NCBI RefSeq assembly: GCF_019649055.1
Contig: NW_026570271.1
Location: 868,001-932,000 of the forward strand
Reading direction: 5' to 3'
Length of the DNA stretch: 64,000 nt
From: Paramacrobiotus metropolitanus
Taxonomy: Eukaryota > Tardigrada > Eutardigrada > Parachela > Macrobiotidae
Below, one piece after another: positions 49,249 to 61,506 of this stretch. The position numbers and the translations under genes are program-made. The first letter of the stretch is position 1. The number at the start of each line of letters is the position of its first letter. Below the pieces are notes generated by a model. The model was not told the origin of the DNA, did no database searches, and was given only the letters and a program-made list of their open reading frames with translations.

Positions 49249-49817
49249 CTAGGAAAGTGCACTCGCTTTATGCGGGCACTGCTTGACCGAAGCGTAGCAG
49301 GACCATGTCCTGATTGGCACCCCTTTTTACTGTGGGCACTCTTCTTCGATTATTTAATGCTCTCATCCCGGTTGGTACAATTTTTAGTACAATGGACCAG
49401 TGAAAAATCTCGGCCTCTGGCCCCGGTACACATTTACGTAAAATTTCGCAAATACGTAAATGTTTCGAATACATGTTTCGACACTGTAAAAAAAATCATA
49501 ATTTCTTCAGCCCTAGTGGAATAATTTATGCTGGTTCATGCAGTGCTATGGAAGGTCACCGCAACAATATGCACATATGCAAAGCAGTCAATGGCATAGC
49601 AAATCTGCTCAATGCGGTATGAAGTGCTGGATTTGGTAACGCTGTTGACGGTTTATACAAAGCTGAAGACTGACCTAAAAAGCAGCATTCCCGTATTACG
49701 TATAGATCTACCATGTCAAAAATCTGGTGAAACCGACCTAGCCGGAGAGTTACCATTTTGACGAAATTGCGCCCAGCAATGCTAACAGAGTACGATTCTG
49801 ATTAGGCAGTTTTCTAG
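49249..49817. mobile_element. MITE-like repeat, family copy 2
   Basis: Whole-length relative of 16,791-17,343, same orientation, starting CTAGGAAAGTGCACTCGC and ending TTTTCTAG. About 80 percent similar by eye. It lies between SMYD relics in the C-B spacer. Confidence 0.7.
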
Positions 49818-50898
49818 AAGGAAGCTTCAGATTCTGAAATGCTAAAATGTTTCCAAAAAACTGCCTTGTGAGTTCTAGGCCATTAAGTAAATTCTCTGGG
49901 TTTTTTTGCTTCCGAAAACATTATTTTAGCAGTTTTCCCGACACAAGGCAACCACCACGTGGTTGGGTGGCAAGGTACCCGTGTTCAGGGGAAGAGATTC
50001 TAGCTTCTTGGGTTTTCCAATATTACATTTCTTGGGTTCTTCTAGATCAGAAAAATTCGCTGATATTATGCAGTAGTCAGATTTGGTCTGAAACAACAAT
50101 TCGAATGAAATGGGTGCCTGACATAGTCCATTAAGAGAACCGCCGCCACCTCGTGCAGGCATCTGTTCTATAGATTCGAAGGAGGATGCATTTTTTCAGA
50201 GATCCACACCGGCGCACTAAGCAGTAGGCTACGTTGTTAAGATTACTTTGCATTCTTCGATTTCTTTTTTTTAGCACGATGCAGGGCCAAATGGACGACA
50301 TAAAAACTGTCTCTCCGCGCGTTCTACGGCAAGATTGGCTACAGGATAGGCTATCCCGGACTGCAGTGTGCGGCAAGAAGGCGATTCAGACTCTAGAGCA
50401 GTTGACGTACTGCGAAATGGCCCTACCTTAACTGAATTACTTACTGAATAACGAAAGGTCAAGGATCTAACGGTGTAAGGTAGTGCGTAATACTGTGTAT
50501 ATGTTCGATAATAAGAGCCAGAGAATTCCTTCGACTATCGGTACTACCCTAGGCGATTAGGCGTTGGCTTCGATAATGTTAAATTCACGATGCCTACAGT
50601 ACGAGCAGTACGGCCGGTGAAGAGAAGCTCAGTATCCCACTGGGCCTTCTTATCCAACGCTGTGCACTAGCTACATAGTGAAGATTTTGAAAACCATTTT
50701 AAGATACAACCAATGCAAACTGCGTTCGTTCTCATTTCATTAGTCTAACCTGACATTTATAGTCCCATTTGAATAGCATGTGACCGAACATACAACTAGC
50801 TCTGCTAAAGCTGTTCAGTGATGCGCGACCTGCAGTTTCGCTTGGCATCTTAGTAAACGTCTGCGACTGATTATGAATACATTCTTGCGGGGAATTGT
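49818..50898. other. intergenic; one exon-like open frame
   Basis: At 50,275-50,431 the plus strand has a good acceptor (T-rich tract then TAG) followed by an open frame containing MQGQMDDIKTV, VLRQDWLQDRL and KKAIQTLEQL, ending in TAA. I do not recognise it and see no partner exons. The rest is noncoding. Confidence 0.3.
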
Positions 50899-50978
50899 AA
50901 CGCAGACTCTCGTTTCCGTTAGACGTTAAAAGTGCCGCTAAGGTTATCTCTCGAGTGGCGGGTATTTAGTTCTCCAGT
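50899..50978. repeat. 80-bp duplicated segment, copy 1
   Basis: Starts AACGCAGACTCTCGTTT and runs through GTTAGACGTTAAA and GTGCCGCTAA. Direct repeat of 52,748-52,827. Confidence 0.65.
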
Positions 50979-51094
50979 TCTATCATGCGTACGAACGGAA
51001 CTTTTATTACTGTACGTTCTTGATGGATGGATTCTAATTCGGTGGCGGTGACCGCGCATTTCGAAGTCGAAGGACGTTTGATAATCATTTTTAA

Positions 51095-51200
51095 TCTGGA
51101 ATACTTCCACAGCTTGGACGAAGAACCGACGGCAGCGGCGGTTTATTAGTAATTATTACCACATTGACACCCCAGCATACCGGCATCATATTTTGTAATC
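51095..51200 (-). pseudogene. SMYD relic: exon 4 fragment
   Basis: The minus strand reads MMPVCWGVNVV, the altered SET motif of the family, then loses frame. It belongs with the exon 2 and exon 1 relics at 52.5 and 52.9 kb, split from them by a LINE. Confidence 0.65.
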
Positions 51201-51329
51201 AAGCACTGAGCCGACCTAGCGCATCTTAGTAAAACAGCGACAGCCATTTTGTGGGATCACTCGGTACGGTACGAACCACCCGGTACGGCACGGTGCTCGC
51301 GCTTTATGCCATTTCGATGGCCATTTTTC

Positions 51330-52160
51330 ATGAAGTATTCAGATTTTCGAAGAAATCAGCATGTATTAGGTTTTCGTCTCGTGCAAAATCACCTCAATTT
51401 TATCAGCTAAATGGGGAGAACATATCCGTAGTTACTTGTAATTCTGCAAGATATTTAGGAATCTACTTAGACCGCAGTCACAAATGGAAAATGTACTGTG
51501 AAAATGTAACAGGAGAATGCTAAAGCGTTTGCGATATCTTAATACGTTGTTTAGTGCCCGCGATTTATCAGCACGTTGTGTACTGTACACCAGTCTCGTT
51601 CTCTCTGTCTCCGATCAAAGTGCGCCTGTCACCTATTCCGCCCAAAAACAGCTAATTGACAACATCGAAAACGTTCAAAGAAGATTTGTTAGGTCGCTCC
51701 ACCTTAAAAGCCTCAGATGCGACTACGTTGGCAGACTTAAAGAGCTTAAATGGGAACCGATCGTAAGGCGTAACCTAATGCGTAGTCTCCAGCTGACTTA
51801 CAAGTTTTTGTTCGGCTTAATTCCATATGGTGAAAATTTATTCTATAAAGATACTGCTGTTCGTTCTGGTGTTGCAGGTTCTACGCGTCATCAACAGAAG
51901 ATGGCTGAACATCCGTGCCGGATTGTCCCTACTGGATCAACATTTTGTGGACACAAGCTCCCCCCATCGGAGAGATATTTTTCCTATCGGATGGCAAGGA
52001 TTTGGAAAGATTTGCGAATTCCAGCACAATCTTATAACAGCCTTGGTGGCTTCACTGCAGCTTTGAATTGTGCAGACTGGAAGTCTGTGGTGTCCTTGAA
52101 AAAGTTTTATCATGCTGAACAGCGCGTTCTGTTGGATATGTAAATTGTTGTTGTTGTTGA
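51330..52160 (+). mobile_element. 5'-truncated LINE (jockey/CR1-type) 3' end
   Basis: The plus strand encodes the part of a reverse transcriptase after the YADD box: YLGIYLDRSHKW, then after a frameshift near 51,515 MLKRLRYL, RCVLYTSLVLSV, IENVQRRFVRSLHL, LKWEPIVRR, RYFSYRMARIWKDL. The stop is at 52,143, followed at once by (TTG)4. The 5' end is missing, as is usual for a truncated insertion. Confidence 0.8.
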
Positions 52161-52454
52161 ATTTTGAGTACCTATTTTGATGCTGTTCTTTTTCTGCTTA
52201 TGACTAGTCCGCTGCCTCGGATTGGGTTTCCCCAAGATTGCGTGCGAACGTTAAACCATTAAACATTTCAAATCAGTGTGCAGTTGTAATATCTGTACCC
52301 AGTGTACAGCAAGTACAGTGCGCACATAATCGCAATTCACACTCCTTACAGAAAGTTTAAATCGAAAATTAGGAAATAGACCGCACTACGCATGAACTTT
52401 TAAGTTATAATACTTAGCCCTTTACGACACACTGACAGGCTCCGTTCACCTCTG

Positions 52455-52527
52455 ATCGGATTAGCGTTATACCCACAAGCGCCGCGGCCAGGTTATGCTT
52501 CATCTTCCAGTCAGCGGCCACAAAGCA
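52455..52527 (-). pseudogene. SMYD relic: exon 2 fragment
   Basis: The minus strand reads AADWKMKHNL, the MYND end of exon 2, then diverges. Confidence 0.6.
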
Positions 52528-52747
52528 ATTACTAGCACCTATACGTATGTAGGTGCCCCTGAAATGATGTCATGGGCCCGTCACCGCCGCCGCCCGTGGT
52601 AACAATTGTCGCCATATTGCTGACAAAAGCAGACATTCCAGACCTTGCACTGAATCATAGGACAATTTTTTTCGTCCTGCATTAAAGGTTAGACCGGTTC
52701 GGAGCACATTATTCGTGGGAAAATCAATACATGGTTGCGGCACTTGC

Positions 52748-52827
52748 AACGCAGACTCTCGTTTCTGTTAGACGTTAAAGTGCCGCTAAAGCTCCCTGGC
52801 GAGAGGCTCGGTCTTTAGTTGTCCAGG
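52748..52827. repeat. 80-bp duplicated segment, copy 2
   Basis: Direct repeat of 50,899-50,978. The two copies bracket the exon 4 relic, the LINE and the exon 2 relic. Confidence 0.65.
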
Positions 52828-52879
52828 ACTATTTTATGATGTTCTAGATTGTATTCCGTTTAAGCGATCTTTTTATCGT

Positions 52880-53035
52880 ACCTGGCACGTAGTGTTACCA
52901 TAGTGATGCAGTTTACATCATGAAAAGTGCGCAGTTTTTCAATGTCGTGGTAGCAACAGGCGCAGCGTGGTTTTGTAGGCGCTGCGCTCTAGAACCCACA
53001 CCAACGGATAACAGGCCACAACAACTATTATCTAT
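52880..53035 (-). pseudogene. SMYD relic: exon 1
   Basis: The minus strand reads LVWVLERSAYKT, then after frame slips LHHYGNTTCQ followed by a GTACG donor. Two MYND cysteine positions are lost. With 51.1 and 52.5 kb this is one dead array member between C and B. Confidence 0.7.
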
Positions 53036-53089
53036 TTCTACAACAAGTCGAAAGCAACGGCCATCATGGACTATCCTGCAACAAAACGA

Positions 53090-53605
53090 CTAAAGGACGA
53101 TGGGCGAGACATAAAGAAATGAACAGCATCGCGAAAAACTGTTGTGAAAGCGCTGGTTTTCCTTGTGAGATGGAACCAAACGGCTTGTCATCAACCACCG
53201 CACAAAGACCGGATGGGATGACACTGATACCAGTAAGACAAGGAAAACCGATCGTTTGGGATGTAACCAGCTGGTGTACGGTTGCTGACTCTCATGTCAC
53301 TGGAAGCTCCAAGAAATGTGGCAGCGTGGCCCAGCTGGCTGAAAATGCGAAGCGTGGGAAGTATTCGTTTTGGAATACGGATAGCTTTTACCCTCTAGTA
53401 ATGGAAACCCTTGGAGTTTTGGTTCGGCTTTAAGTGAACTGTCACATTCTTTGGGTCACAAAATTCGGGATTTAACTGGAGAAGCACGTTCTACTGCTTT
53501 TCTTAAGCAGCGATTCAGCCTTGCTGTTGTTAAGGGAAATGCTACGGCTGTTTTGAGCACGTTACCTTTTAACCCGAGGGAGGACCGGGAATTTGGTTGT
53601 TTTTT
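53090..53605 (+). mobile_element. fragment of an RPDG-type retroelement C-terminal domain
   Basis: The plus strand carries EPNGLS, QRPDGMTLIPVRQGKP, IVWDVTSWCT, YPLVMETLGV and further on RDLTGEARSTAFL. This is the order seen after the RT region in a group of RT-bearing elements common in invertebrates; RPDG...VWDVT looks like a PD-(D/E)xK nuclease core. Only this end is present and the frame is broken at least once. A fossil, related to 20.5-20.9 kb. Confidence 0.55.
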
Positions 53606-54361
53606 TAATGTTTAAATTCTAACGATTACGTAGGGTGTCAGCGCGTGCATTTTTTGTTATTTGGGCGGCTATTGCCAATAAATCATCTTTCTACAACAGA
53701 ATCTCAACAGAACTATTTCTTAACCTCCTGTTCTTGGCCTTAGTAACCGAATTACCAAATAAACTTGCCCTGTGCTTCTGAAACCGTTAACGCAAAGTGG
53801 TTAATGTAGCCCGCCTTGTATGAGAGACGATTTTCGCAGTACCGTTTATTACTGCGGCCGGGTTGTAAGAGCAATGAAAGTCCAACATGATTTTAAAATA
53901 AAAGGGCGTGCTGGAGATGCAAACATGCTGTAGGGAAGAATTTGCATTCATCACAGCACCGACGGCAGCGGTGCTCTGATGAATGCTGTGCTTGTCCTCA
54001 CATATTCAGCTACACTGACTACATAATGCTACACTCACAATTGTCACCACCTGTAAAAAAATGGGCAATTTGATTTCATTAATTGTACCAAAATCCCATT
54101 CCCACCCTCACAAATGTTTACGTTCATCGTGTGCTGTGAGCATATTAACGAAAGTTGTCCTGTTTGTTCCATTAAAGTTACAAAATAAACAAAGCAATAA
54201 AATACCGTTTAGTTGATAACATCAGCCACTTGTAAGAGTGTAGACCAAAAACCTCAGAATGGTCTAGTCAAACCAAATCGATGAAACCAAACACCATTCG
54301 GATTAATGTAACAGAGGAAAACGCAAGAAACATGACAGAAGAAGACCTTAAAGTATGCTGG
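53606..54361. other. intergenic, no gene recognised
   Basis: Noncoding spacer downstream of gene B. GACGGCAGCGG at 53,970 is a word also found at 51,130, but I see no further homology. Confidence 0.4.
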
Positions 54362-57300
54362 TTACTTCCTGCCGCGAAAAGCCTGCTTAATGCAGCGTAC
54401 CGTTGAAGCCAGGTGCTTCATCGCATTATCGTTTGTGTGGGCCTCCTGCGACTTCTTACCAAACAGCACAGCAAAAATATTGCTTGCTTCGTGAGCATAA
54501 TCCTGAATAAGACGACACACTTGACTAGCCAGTGTTTCCAGCTCTTGCTTCGCCGGTTTCGACAGCTTTCTAACAGCTCTCAAGACGTGCTTTTCCAGCG
54601 CTTCTGCAGTTTTCAGTCCAACAGATATGAGTAGAGCAGCGCGAAAAACTGCATACTTTGGACAAACATTTCTAGAAAAGATTGCCATCATCAGAATAAC
54701 GACAGAAATTAGATTCATTCAGTTACAGTATTTAACTGATGTTTGAATGTAATTCATTTGTAAAACATAAATAAAGACCAAACAGGAAAAGCGCGCGTTA
54801 CCGAATTTTTGTGGTAGCGTACAAGTAAACGGTATTTGCCTGTAAGACTTCAGGTATGCAGGTACTACTAATAAATAGACACCCATAATTGCCTACTTAC
54901 CGGGCACAGGTTATAAATCCTTGCATCATCTTCCAGCCATCTTCGAAGCGGTTTTCGTTGTAATACTGCAGTGCCAACTCCCAGCCGCAGATATAACGGA
55001 AATGCGCATCCGGCTGCAGGATGCCAGCAGCGTCCAGTTCTTTGCACAGCTGCATGATCTTCGCTGTTTGTAGTTCTCGCGGGCAGCTGGTTGCGATGGT
55101 CTGATGCTGCTGCATGAACCAGCGCAACTGCATCAACCGGTGACTATTGATGGCGCCACATTCCGAGCAAGGTCCCAGTGCACGGGTATCGCCCGGGATT
55201 CGATTGCTGCAACCGACTGTTGCACACTGTAGCGGATTGATGTCGCCATCCTAAAAGTATACAGACCGAGATCTCGTTACCACCTACGCCGAAAGATGCT
55301 AATGCCCTTGCTACCGTACATAGGCTTCCGTGCATTTACGGCATGTGCATGGAAATCGGAGGAACCACTCAAACTGAGCCCGGCGTTGGGTTCTGGATAG
55401 ACAGAATGGTTCTACCATATCGTTGTATCGCATCTGGAACAAACAGAACTGCATCCTTTTTCATGAACTTTGAATTTGTTTCAATAACTTAATTTAAACT
55501 GCAATTGGATCAAGACGTTAACTGGGCTTTGGCTCGTAATGTAGCGCTTTAAGCTGCTTACATCTTGTAATCCAGTAAAGCGCGGAATATCCTCCATGGC
55601 ATGGATAACCAGCCGTCGTCCGCGGCAATTTAGCGCCACATTGGCATCCCAACACACCGGCGTCATCCGTCCTCGTGGTGCTTGTGGATACAGCGCTCTG
55701 CCGATGGGTGCGCTGGGGTTGAGCGAATCGTGTATTTTCACACTATTATGGCTGAGGATTCCGCAATAAGTGATGAAGTCCATAGGAGGAACTTCGGTTG
55801 CCCCAGCGGCCAACCTGCGAAGCAAGGAACCACTAAGAATACGGAGCAACAACGTTAGCAAAATTTAATGGCGTACTCGCGTTGTATCAGCAGTTCGATA
55901 TCCGGTTGCACGGGATTCGACGGCATCGATAGCAGAAGGTCTCGGACAGATTTCCGACCCATCCCCGGAACGTCCATCGTTGCGTTCTTCTGGAGGATCA
56001 CAGCAATATCGGAACGTAATTTTACGCTAAGAATTGCTAGACTCAATTCAGTTGAAAGGAATCATCACAAACTTGAACAGCGGATCTGGATCAGCATCTT
56101 ATATGTTTATAGGAAAATGAAATGTGATATAACCAATTAGTTATCACCAACCCAGTTTGAATTACGGCGAGGTCGCGGGTATCATTTGGAGTCTTGGATT
56201 GTTTTAGGATTACAGCTCGCAAACGTTTTAGTTCGAATCCTCTCGCCATACCATATTCAAAATTTAAAATTTAATAGAGATTCTGTACTTTCTTGTACAT
56301 ACTCGGCCTACTGTGCAGGGTACAGTTGCAGTCTGTCTGCTATATGACAAGTAACTCAAGGGCTCACACGTAAGTGACTACAGTACTACAGTTATCAACA
56401 AACAGTGCAGTAGCTGTAACGGGAGGAGCCGGGGAGTCCATTTTTTTACACAGATATTTTTAGAAACGTCTGTGTGGAAAAAGCCAGCTCACGAGCTGCT
56501 CGGCGACGTCACTACCTCGACGACCTCTCGCAATGAGCCTGAATGCTTTCGAGGGGATCATTGTTATATCAGTCGGCGCCGATGGGTTGGCTCGGCAGAT
56601 TGGTACCGGTAGATGACTCGTCCACCATTTTGCCGGATTTTGGCAGGAAGATGGATGCGATTTCATTGAACGTCCACCCTCCACCACTCCCCCTTCCGGC
56701 CAGTTACTGTACAGGGGCGTGGGCGCATAATTATGTGATTTTTAAGGGAGCATTTGGTATTGCGCCCAAGTGTTAAAAACAGTTAAACTTCAACGTTAAA
56801 ACTTTGATCTGCAGCAAATTACTTTGAGGTGCAGTAGCAGGAAAAGAGCAGTTAATAGTACACCTACATTAACATGTACGTTCTTTGATGATTACCAGGG
56901 GCACAAGGCCATAGCGAGATCCAAGCGATGGGGTAGACTATGACGCGTTTTCGGCGCAAACGGAGCTTCAAAGCGGGCGCAACTGGCACGGCCAAATTGC
57001 GCCTACCTCATCCCTCGGAGCTCGCTACGGCCTTAGGAACAAACATGAGGTTTTGGGGATACAATGCAATAAACCTTCCGAATCCTAGCGGAATCTTCCC
57101 AGGAAATCGGTCGCATGAGCGTCCTCCATATTCATGCGCGTCCCGACAGACGCCAGGATTCTGATGCAGCCAAACAGTGAGTACAGTATTGTTTACCTCA
57201 ATTTTATTGGCCACTTTCGGGATCAGATCAAAGACGACGTAAAGGGTATCTGCGGGCACGGAGAAGCGGGCTGATGTTGGACAACCCGGTAGTCCGCGCA

Positions 57301-57800
57301 TCAATTCAGCCACATCAATCGGATCCTGTCTGCCGATCTCCTTGAGCAGGGCACATTCCAGTTTATGTTCCACTTTCCAGTCAGCGACCTGTATCCAGTC
57401 GTTCCATGAAATTACGTCATGAGGTAATGGTTTACACAAATTAAAATGGGGCAAAGAGTCATCGCTTGCTGCAATCCTCTGCCGCAACACCTGCACTTCG
57501 CGATACCCCATGCGTTTTTGTAGCCTGGCATCCGTAGCTAATATTTCTTTATGTTTTTCTGGTTTATACTACGTAAATTTTAGGATAACAGTATTTCCGT
57601 ACCTGGCAGGCCGAATTGCAGTAGCGATGCAGTTGGCATCCCGAGCATGTGCGCAGTCCCGGGCTGGTCTGCAGGCAGTAAGCGCAGTGCGTTTTGTAAG
57701 CGCTCCTCTCCAGCATCCACACCATCGGGTCGCAGGACATGATGCGGTCGCCAGCGGAGAAACATTGGCGATTAACGCTCACAGTCACTTCGGTTTCCAT
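54362..57800 (-). CDS. SMYD-like gene B, intact MYND/SET protein
   Basis: Exons (minus): 57,603-57,800; 57,197-57,388; 55,877-55,989; 55,562-55,814; 55,320-55,433; 54,901-55,250; 54,362-54,671; 1,530 nt, 509 residues, open throughout with all GT-AG junctions in phase. Start METEVTVSV. The MYND finger is complete (CAYC, CSGC, RYCNSAC, then H and C in VADWKVEHKLEC). Exon 3 has MDVPGMGRKS. Exon 4 has YCGILSHNS, LYPQAPRGRM and the altered SET motif MTPVCWDANVAL. Exon 5 has CTCRKC. Exon 6 starts DGDINPLQCATVGC with its own C-x2-C pairs. Exon 7 ends KQAFRGRK. It is closest to C and D. Role: MYND fingers bind proline-rich partners; methylation of a substrate is doubtful without NHSC. Confidence 0.88.
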
Positions 57801-58910
57801 TTTCTATTGGATAGTTAACACAAAGGAAACTTCCCTGGAAGAAACTGGGCGATGACCAAGTGGTGTGCATAAATCGGATAGACGAGTTGAAAAGAACGGA
57901 CTAGAATGAGCACAATGAGTAGCGACTAATCGGTAAGTGGCGATCAGCTGGTGAATGAATTATTGGCGTGATCTTATTGTAACACACGCAGCGTGTGCAG
58001 TGGCACACGCTCTGGTCATTACAGTCACCTTCTACAGTTGACATTTTGCCGCGCTCAAATTCGCATTCGAATTTTGGCCTCGAAAACATTTCGCCGCAGA
58101 ACATCCGGACACTGGGACATTTCGGTTTTGACCGTTTGGGAAATTTAGAATTGAGACTTCTTTCTTTCCGACATTATGTCATAAGCTAATTGACCGCGGA
58201 CATTTCGCCGCAAAAAACTCGATACACTTGGTTTCTAAAAGCCTTTTAGTTTTTCTAATTTCTCCGTTTCTCGTTTTTTTTTCGTTTTTGTTTTAGTTTT
58301 CTTTGCTTTCTCAGATTTCTCGTTTTTTTCCGGGTTTTGGATTTCATAGGTTTCTTATATATTCACATGTTTTCTTATGTGTTTTTATGTTTTTTCTTTT
58401 GTTCCTTATTTTTCCAAAGTCTACGTACGTTTTCTTTTGTTTTTGGGACTGCTTTGTTAAGCTTGATAAGCTACTTGTCTCAAAGACGAAATGTGTCGGC
58501 ATCAAAACTGTGCGTAGATCAACCGCTGCTCAATATCAAAGAAATAACAGCGGAAGTTATCATTATTTATATTTAAACTGAAATTAAATTTAATGCATCG
58601 TCACTGACTAACTGAACTGATTCAGGCTGAGCGGCCTCAACACACCATACAATGGGGGGCACTCTGACAAGTCACAAAACCATATTAATCCCAGTGAATA
58701 ATACAAATGGATTACTGTTCTTATCATCAAGGAATTAACCGCAGCAAATCACGATTGTGTGCTTAATCTTCCGGTTTATTATTCTAGTTAAACAGAACTG
58801 CGCACAACATTGCAAAAAAATAAGTTATTTCGAGTATATGTATCATGAGCAGTATGCAATGATTCAGAGTAACCTTTCAGTGTAAATGTTTTGGCTAAAT
58901 ATGCTTTAAT
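57801..58910. other. spacer between gene B and the P450, T-rich tract
   Basis: ACATTTCGCCGCA words at 58,084 and 58,199 recall the 41.8-kb minisatellite. 58,250-58,450 is strongly pyrimidine-rich (TTTTCTTTTG repeats). No gene. Confidence 0.45.
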
Positions 58911-61506
58911 TCAGTTGAATAAATTATCACCGAGAGAGAACCGCCATGTCGTATGGTGACGGTTGTAGCGTGACCCCCGGTTCATGGTGAGCGGACCGGG
59001 TTGTTTACTCCCTGCCGGCAGTATTACTTTAAAGTTGTGCAATAAATTGGCAAAGAGCAGAAACACTTCCTTCCGCGCCAACTGCTCCCCGATACACGAG
59101 CGCCGTCCGGCCGAAAACGCCACATGGAAATCGGGTAATTTCAGTTTACCGTTCTCCAAGAAGCGTTCGGGTCGGAAATCATCCGGTGCCTCCCACAACT
59201 CCGGATCCCGATGTATGGAGAACAGGTGGAACATGATGCGAGAGCCGGGCGGGAATTCATAGTTGCCGATTGTCGCTGTTTCCGTGGACCGATGCGGTGC
59301 GGTGAAGAGGAACACCGGATACAGCCGCAGCGTCTCCCACATGACGGCCTCCGTGTAGGGCAGTTTGTCGCGGTCCTCCCAAGTGATGTGCTGGGATTTC
59401 TCCACGGCTTCGTCTATTTCCCGGTGAATACGGTCCTGGGCATCGGGATGGTGGAGCAGTAGCAAAAGAGCCCTGGAGAGTAAGCGGTAACCTTTGTGTA
59501 CGTTCAGTTACCTCACAAAACAATTGTAGCACTTTGATATACGGTGTCTAACTATAGTGATAATGGTCGGCTTAGGGACAAATTAAATCGAAACACTGAT
59601 ATGACTGTCTAATTCAAGCAACAGTGTACTTAATTTGCTGTTAAATTAAAGTACCGCTTCCAAGTTGTTCTCTGATTACTAAAGCAAACAGTTGTCGAAA
59701 TTAGCCAAAGTTGAAAGCTACCTACAGTATGTCAACAGCTTAATAAGATTAGCGTTCGCTTGAATGCTGTATATATAAGTTGGCCCGCGCTCAAGCTCTG
59801 ACTCTGACTCAGACTCTGACCGCTCAAACTCTGACTCTGACTGTTCAAACTCTGACTCTGACTGAATAACCTAAGAATAACTTAAGAAACCTAAGAAACC
59901 TAAGAATCCTAAGAAACCAAAGAAACCTAAGAAACCAAAGAAACCAAAGAAACCAAAGAAACCTAAGAAACCTAAGAAACCAAAGAAACCTAAGAAACCT
60001 AAAAAACCTAAGAAACCTAAGAAACCTTCAGAGTCAGAGTCAGACTTTGAGCGGTCAGAGTCAGACTAGTAGTCAGAGTCACAGAGTCAGAGTTTGAGCG
60101 GTCAGAATCAGAGTCAGAGTTGGAGTCTAGGCCATATAAGTGGGCACTATAAGGTAAAAGTTACTAATGCGATGAAAATGATAATTACCATTGCAAGGTG
60201 GTTGCGCTCGTATCGAACCCTCCACCAAATAGGTCAATCAACACCGCTAGCAGCCGACCGCGCGAGAACATATTCTTGGTACTTTTATCCGATTCGCCAT
60301 GATCCAACCAAGCGTCCACGAAATCCCGCGGATTCCCCGGCACCCGTGTCGTATCGTGCTACTTGATCAGTCCGCGAATAAACGTCTTGGTATCGCGAAA
60401 ATTCCCAAGACACACTCGGTAGTCTTTGTGCGGCCACAAGCGCAGCCAAGGAAATGCGCTGACCAGCATAGTCGTGTTGACCAGCTTCAACGCCTGACTC
60501 ATCTTCTCACTAATAAAGCTAAACCCCGCCTCCTCATGGTCGAAGCGTTTACCAATCAGCAGCGCGGACATGATATTGGCCGTTGCTGTCGTCAGAGCGT
60601 TGCGCGGGTTGAAGGGTGATCCGTTGGTACGCTGGAATTCTTCAACCAGCAGATCCGCTTCATTGAGGATGATGTTCTGCATGTCAGTTTTACCAAATCC
60701 GAAACTGCGCAGACTGACAACGGTGAAACGGCGGATTGCTTTGGAAACATCGTCCACACCGCTTGTTAAGATTCCTAATTATAAATAATCAACAAACCAA
60801 AATAAATAAATAATCATCATTATTAATTTCATAATCATTACAAAATAATATTCTTATTTAATAATCAGTAAAAGTATGAAATCTGTTTGAAGCAATTAAA
60901 ATAAAATTCAAAAAATATGAAATGAAAGGTATTTGGGAACAAGAAAATGTGATATTTGAACTATTTACATAGTTTACAGAGAAGAATTTAAATAAATTAA
61001 AAAAATATAAAATGAAGGTGTGTATTTTCAGAAACAAAGTGAAATACGTTTTAAAATATGTAAATGAAATTTAAGAAGGTGTTAATTATGAAATAAGATG
61101 CACTAACCTGTATCCAGTTCTGGAAACCGTATATCGTGTGGACGATCCGCGAATGACCAACCTTTTTCAACTGTGGCTTCCCGGAACAGACGATAGGAAG
61201 TAACACAAGCGCTGTTCCTGAAACAAAAATCATCATATTATCCTTGAGTTATTTGAACTTTTGGCGGTTTTTATTCCCAGCTTACAGTATGCCGATTCTG
61301 AAGCGAAATATTCCGCCGTATTTTCGTCCCGTCTCCAGGAATTTGAAATGTCGTTGCGGACCAGGTGAGAGAAAAAAATCCAGATTGCCCACAATGGGCC
61401 ATCCCGTTGGTCCATTAGGGAGTTTCGCAGTGGATTTCTGCTGCCAGAAATACACGGCAATAGCGATGACGACAAAGGCAGTTGCCACAACAACGAAGTC
61501 GACCAT
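58911..61506 (-). CDS. cytochrome P450, CYP2-like, four exons, one in-frame stop
   Basis: Exons (minus): 61,286-61,506; 61,108-61,217; 60,189-60,774; 58,911-59,472; 1,479 nt. All join in phase (GIL/NSA, DTG/ILT, LQW/ALL) to about 492 codons, the usual P450 length. Residues 1-20 form a membrane anchor; PNGPTGWPIVGN follows. I helix GGGFDTS (294-300), K helix ETLR (352-355), PERF (407-410), heme ligand Cys432 in FSAGRRSCIGE. Microsomal monooxygenase; the substrate cannot be told. A TAG (60,359-60,361, codon 249) interrupts the F-G region where Glu would fit (LIK, stop, HDTTRV), removing the I helix and heme site. Otherwise it looks well kept: a young pseudogene, a polymorphism or an error. Intron 3 holds a repeat array. 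Confidence 0.85.
59785..60125. repeat. 9-bp array between inverted serine/acid-codon repeats (P450 intron 3)
   Basis: 59,881-60,024 is sixteen 9-bp units CCWAARAAA. On the plus strand in one frame they read Pro-Lys-Lys; unit differences are mainly CCT/CCA and AAG/AAA, i.e. silent. The frame runs on into SESESDFERSESD and a stop. At the left (59,785-59,866) the mirror sequence reads, on the minus strand, repeats of SESEFER. The flanks thus form inverted arms of about 80-100 bp. No start codon is visible. Confidence 0.75.

Noticed and set aside
53119-53433. Host gene for a 104-residue protein
   Set aside because: Its RPDG and VWDVT motifs are those of a retroelement domain that continues beyond the stop in another frame.
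56160-56260. tRNA suggested by AGTTCGAATCC at 56,230
   Set aside because: No A box or cloverleaf arms at the right distance.
59881-60024. Interstitial telomere repeat
   Set aside because: The complement contains TTAGG, but the 9-bp unit TTTCTTAGG is not a known telomere unit and the frame-wise silent variation points elsewhere.
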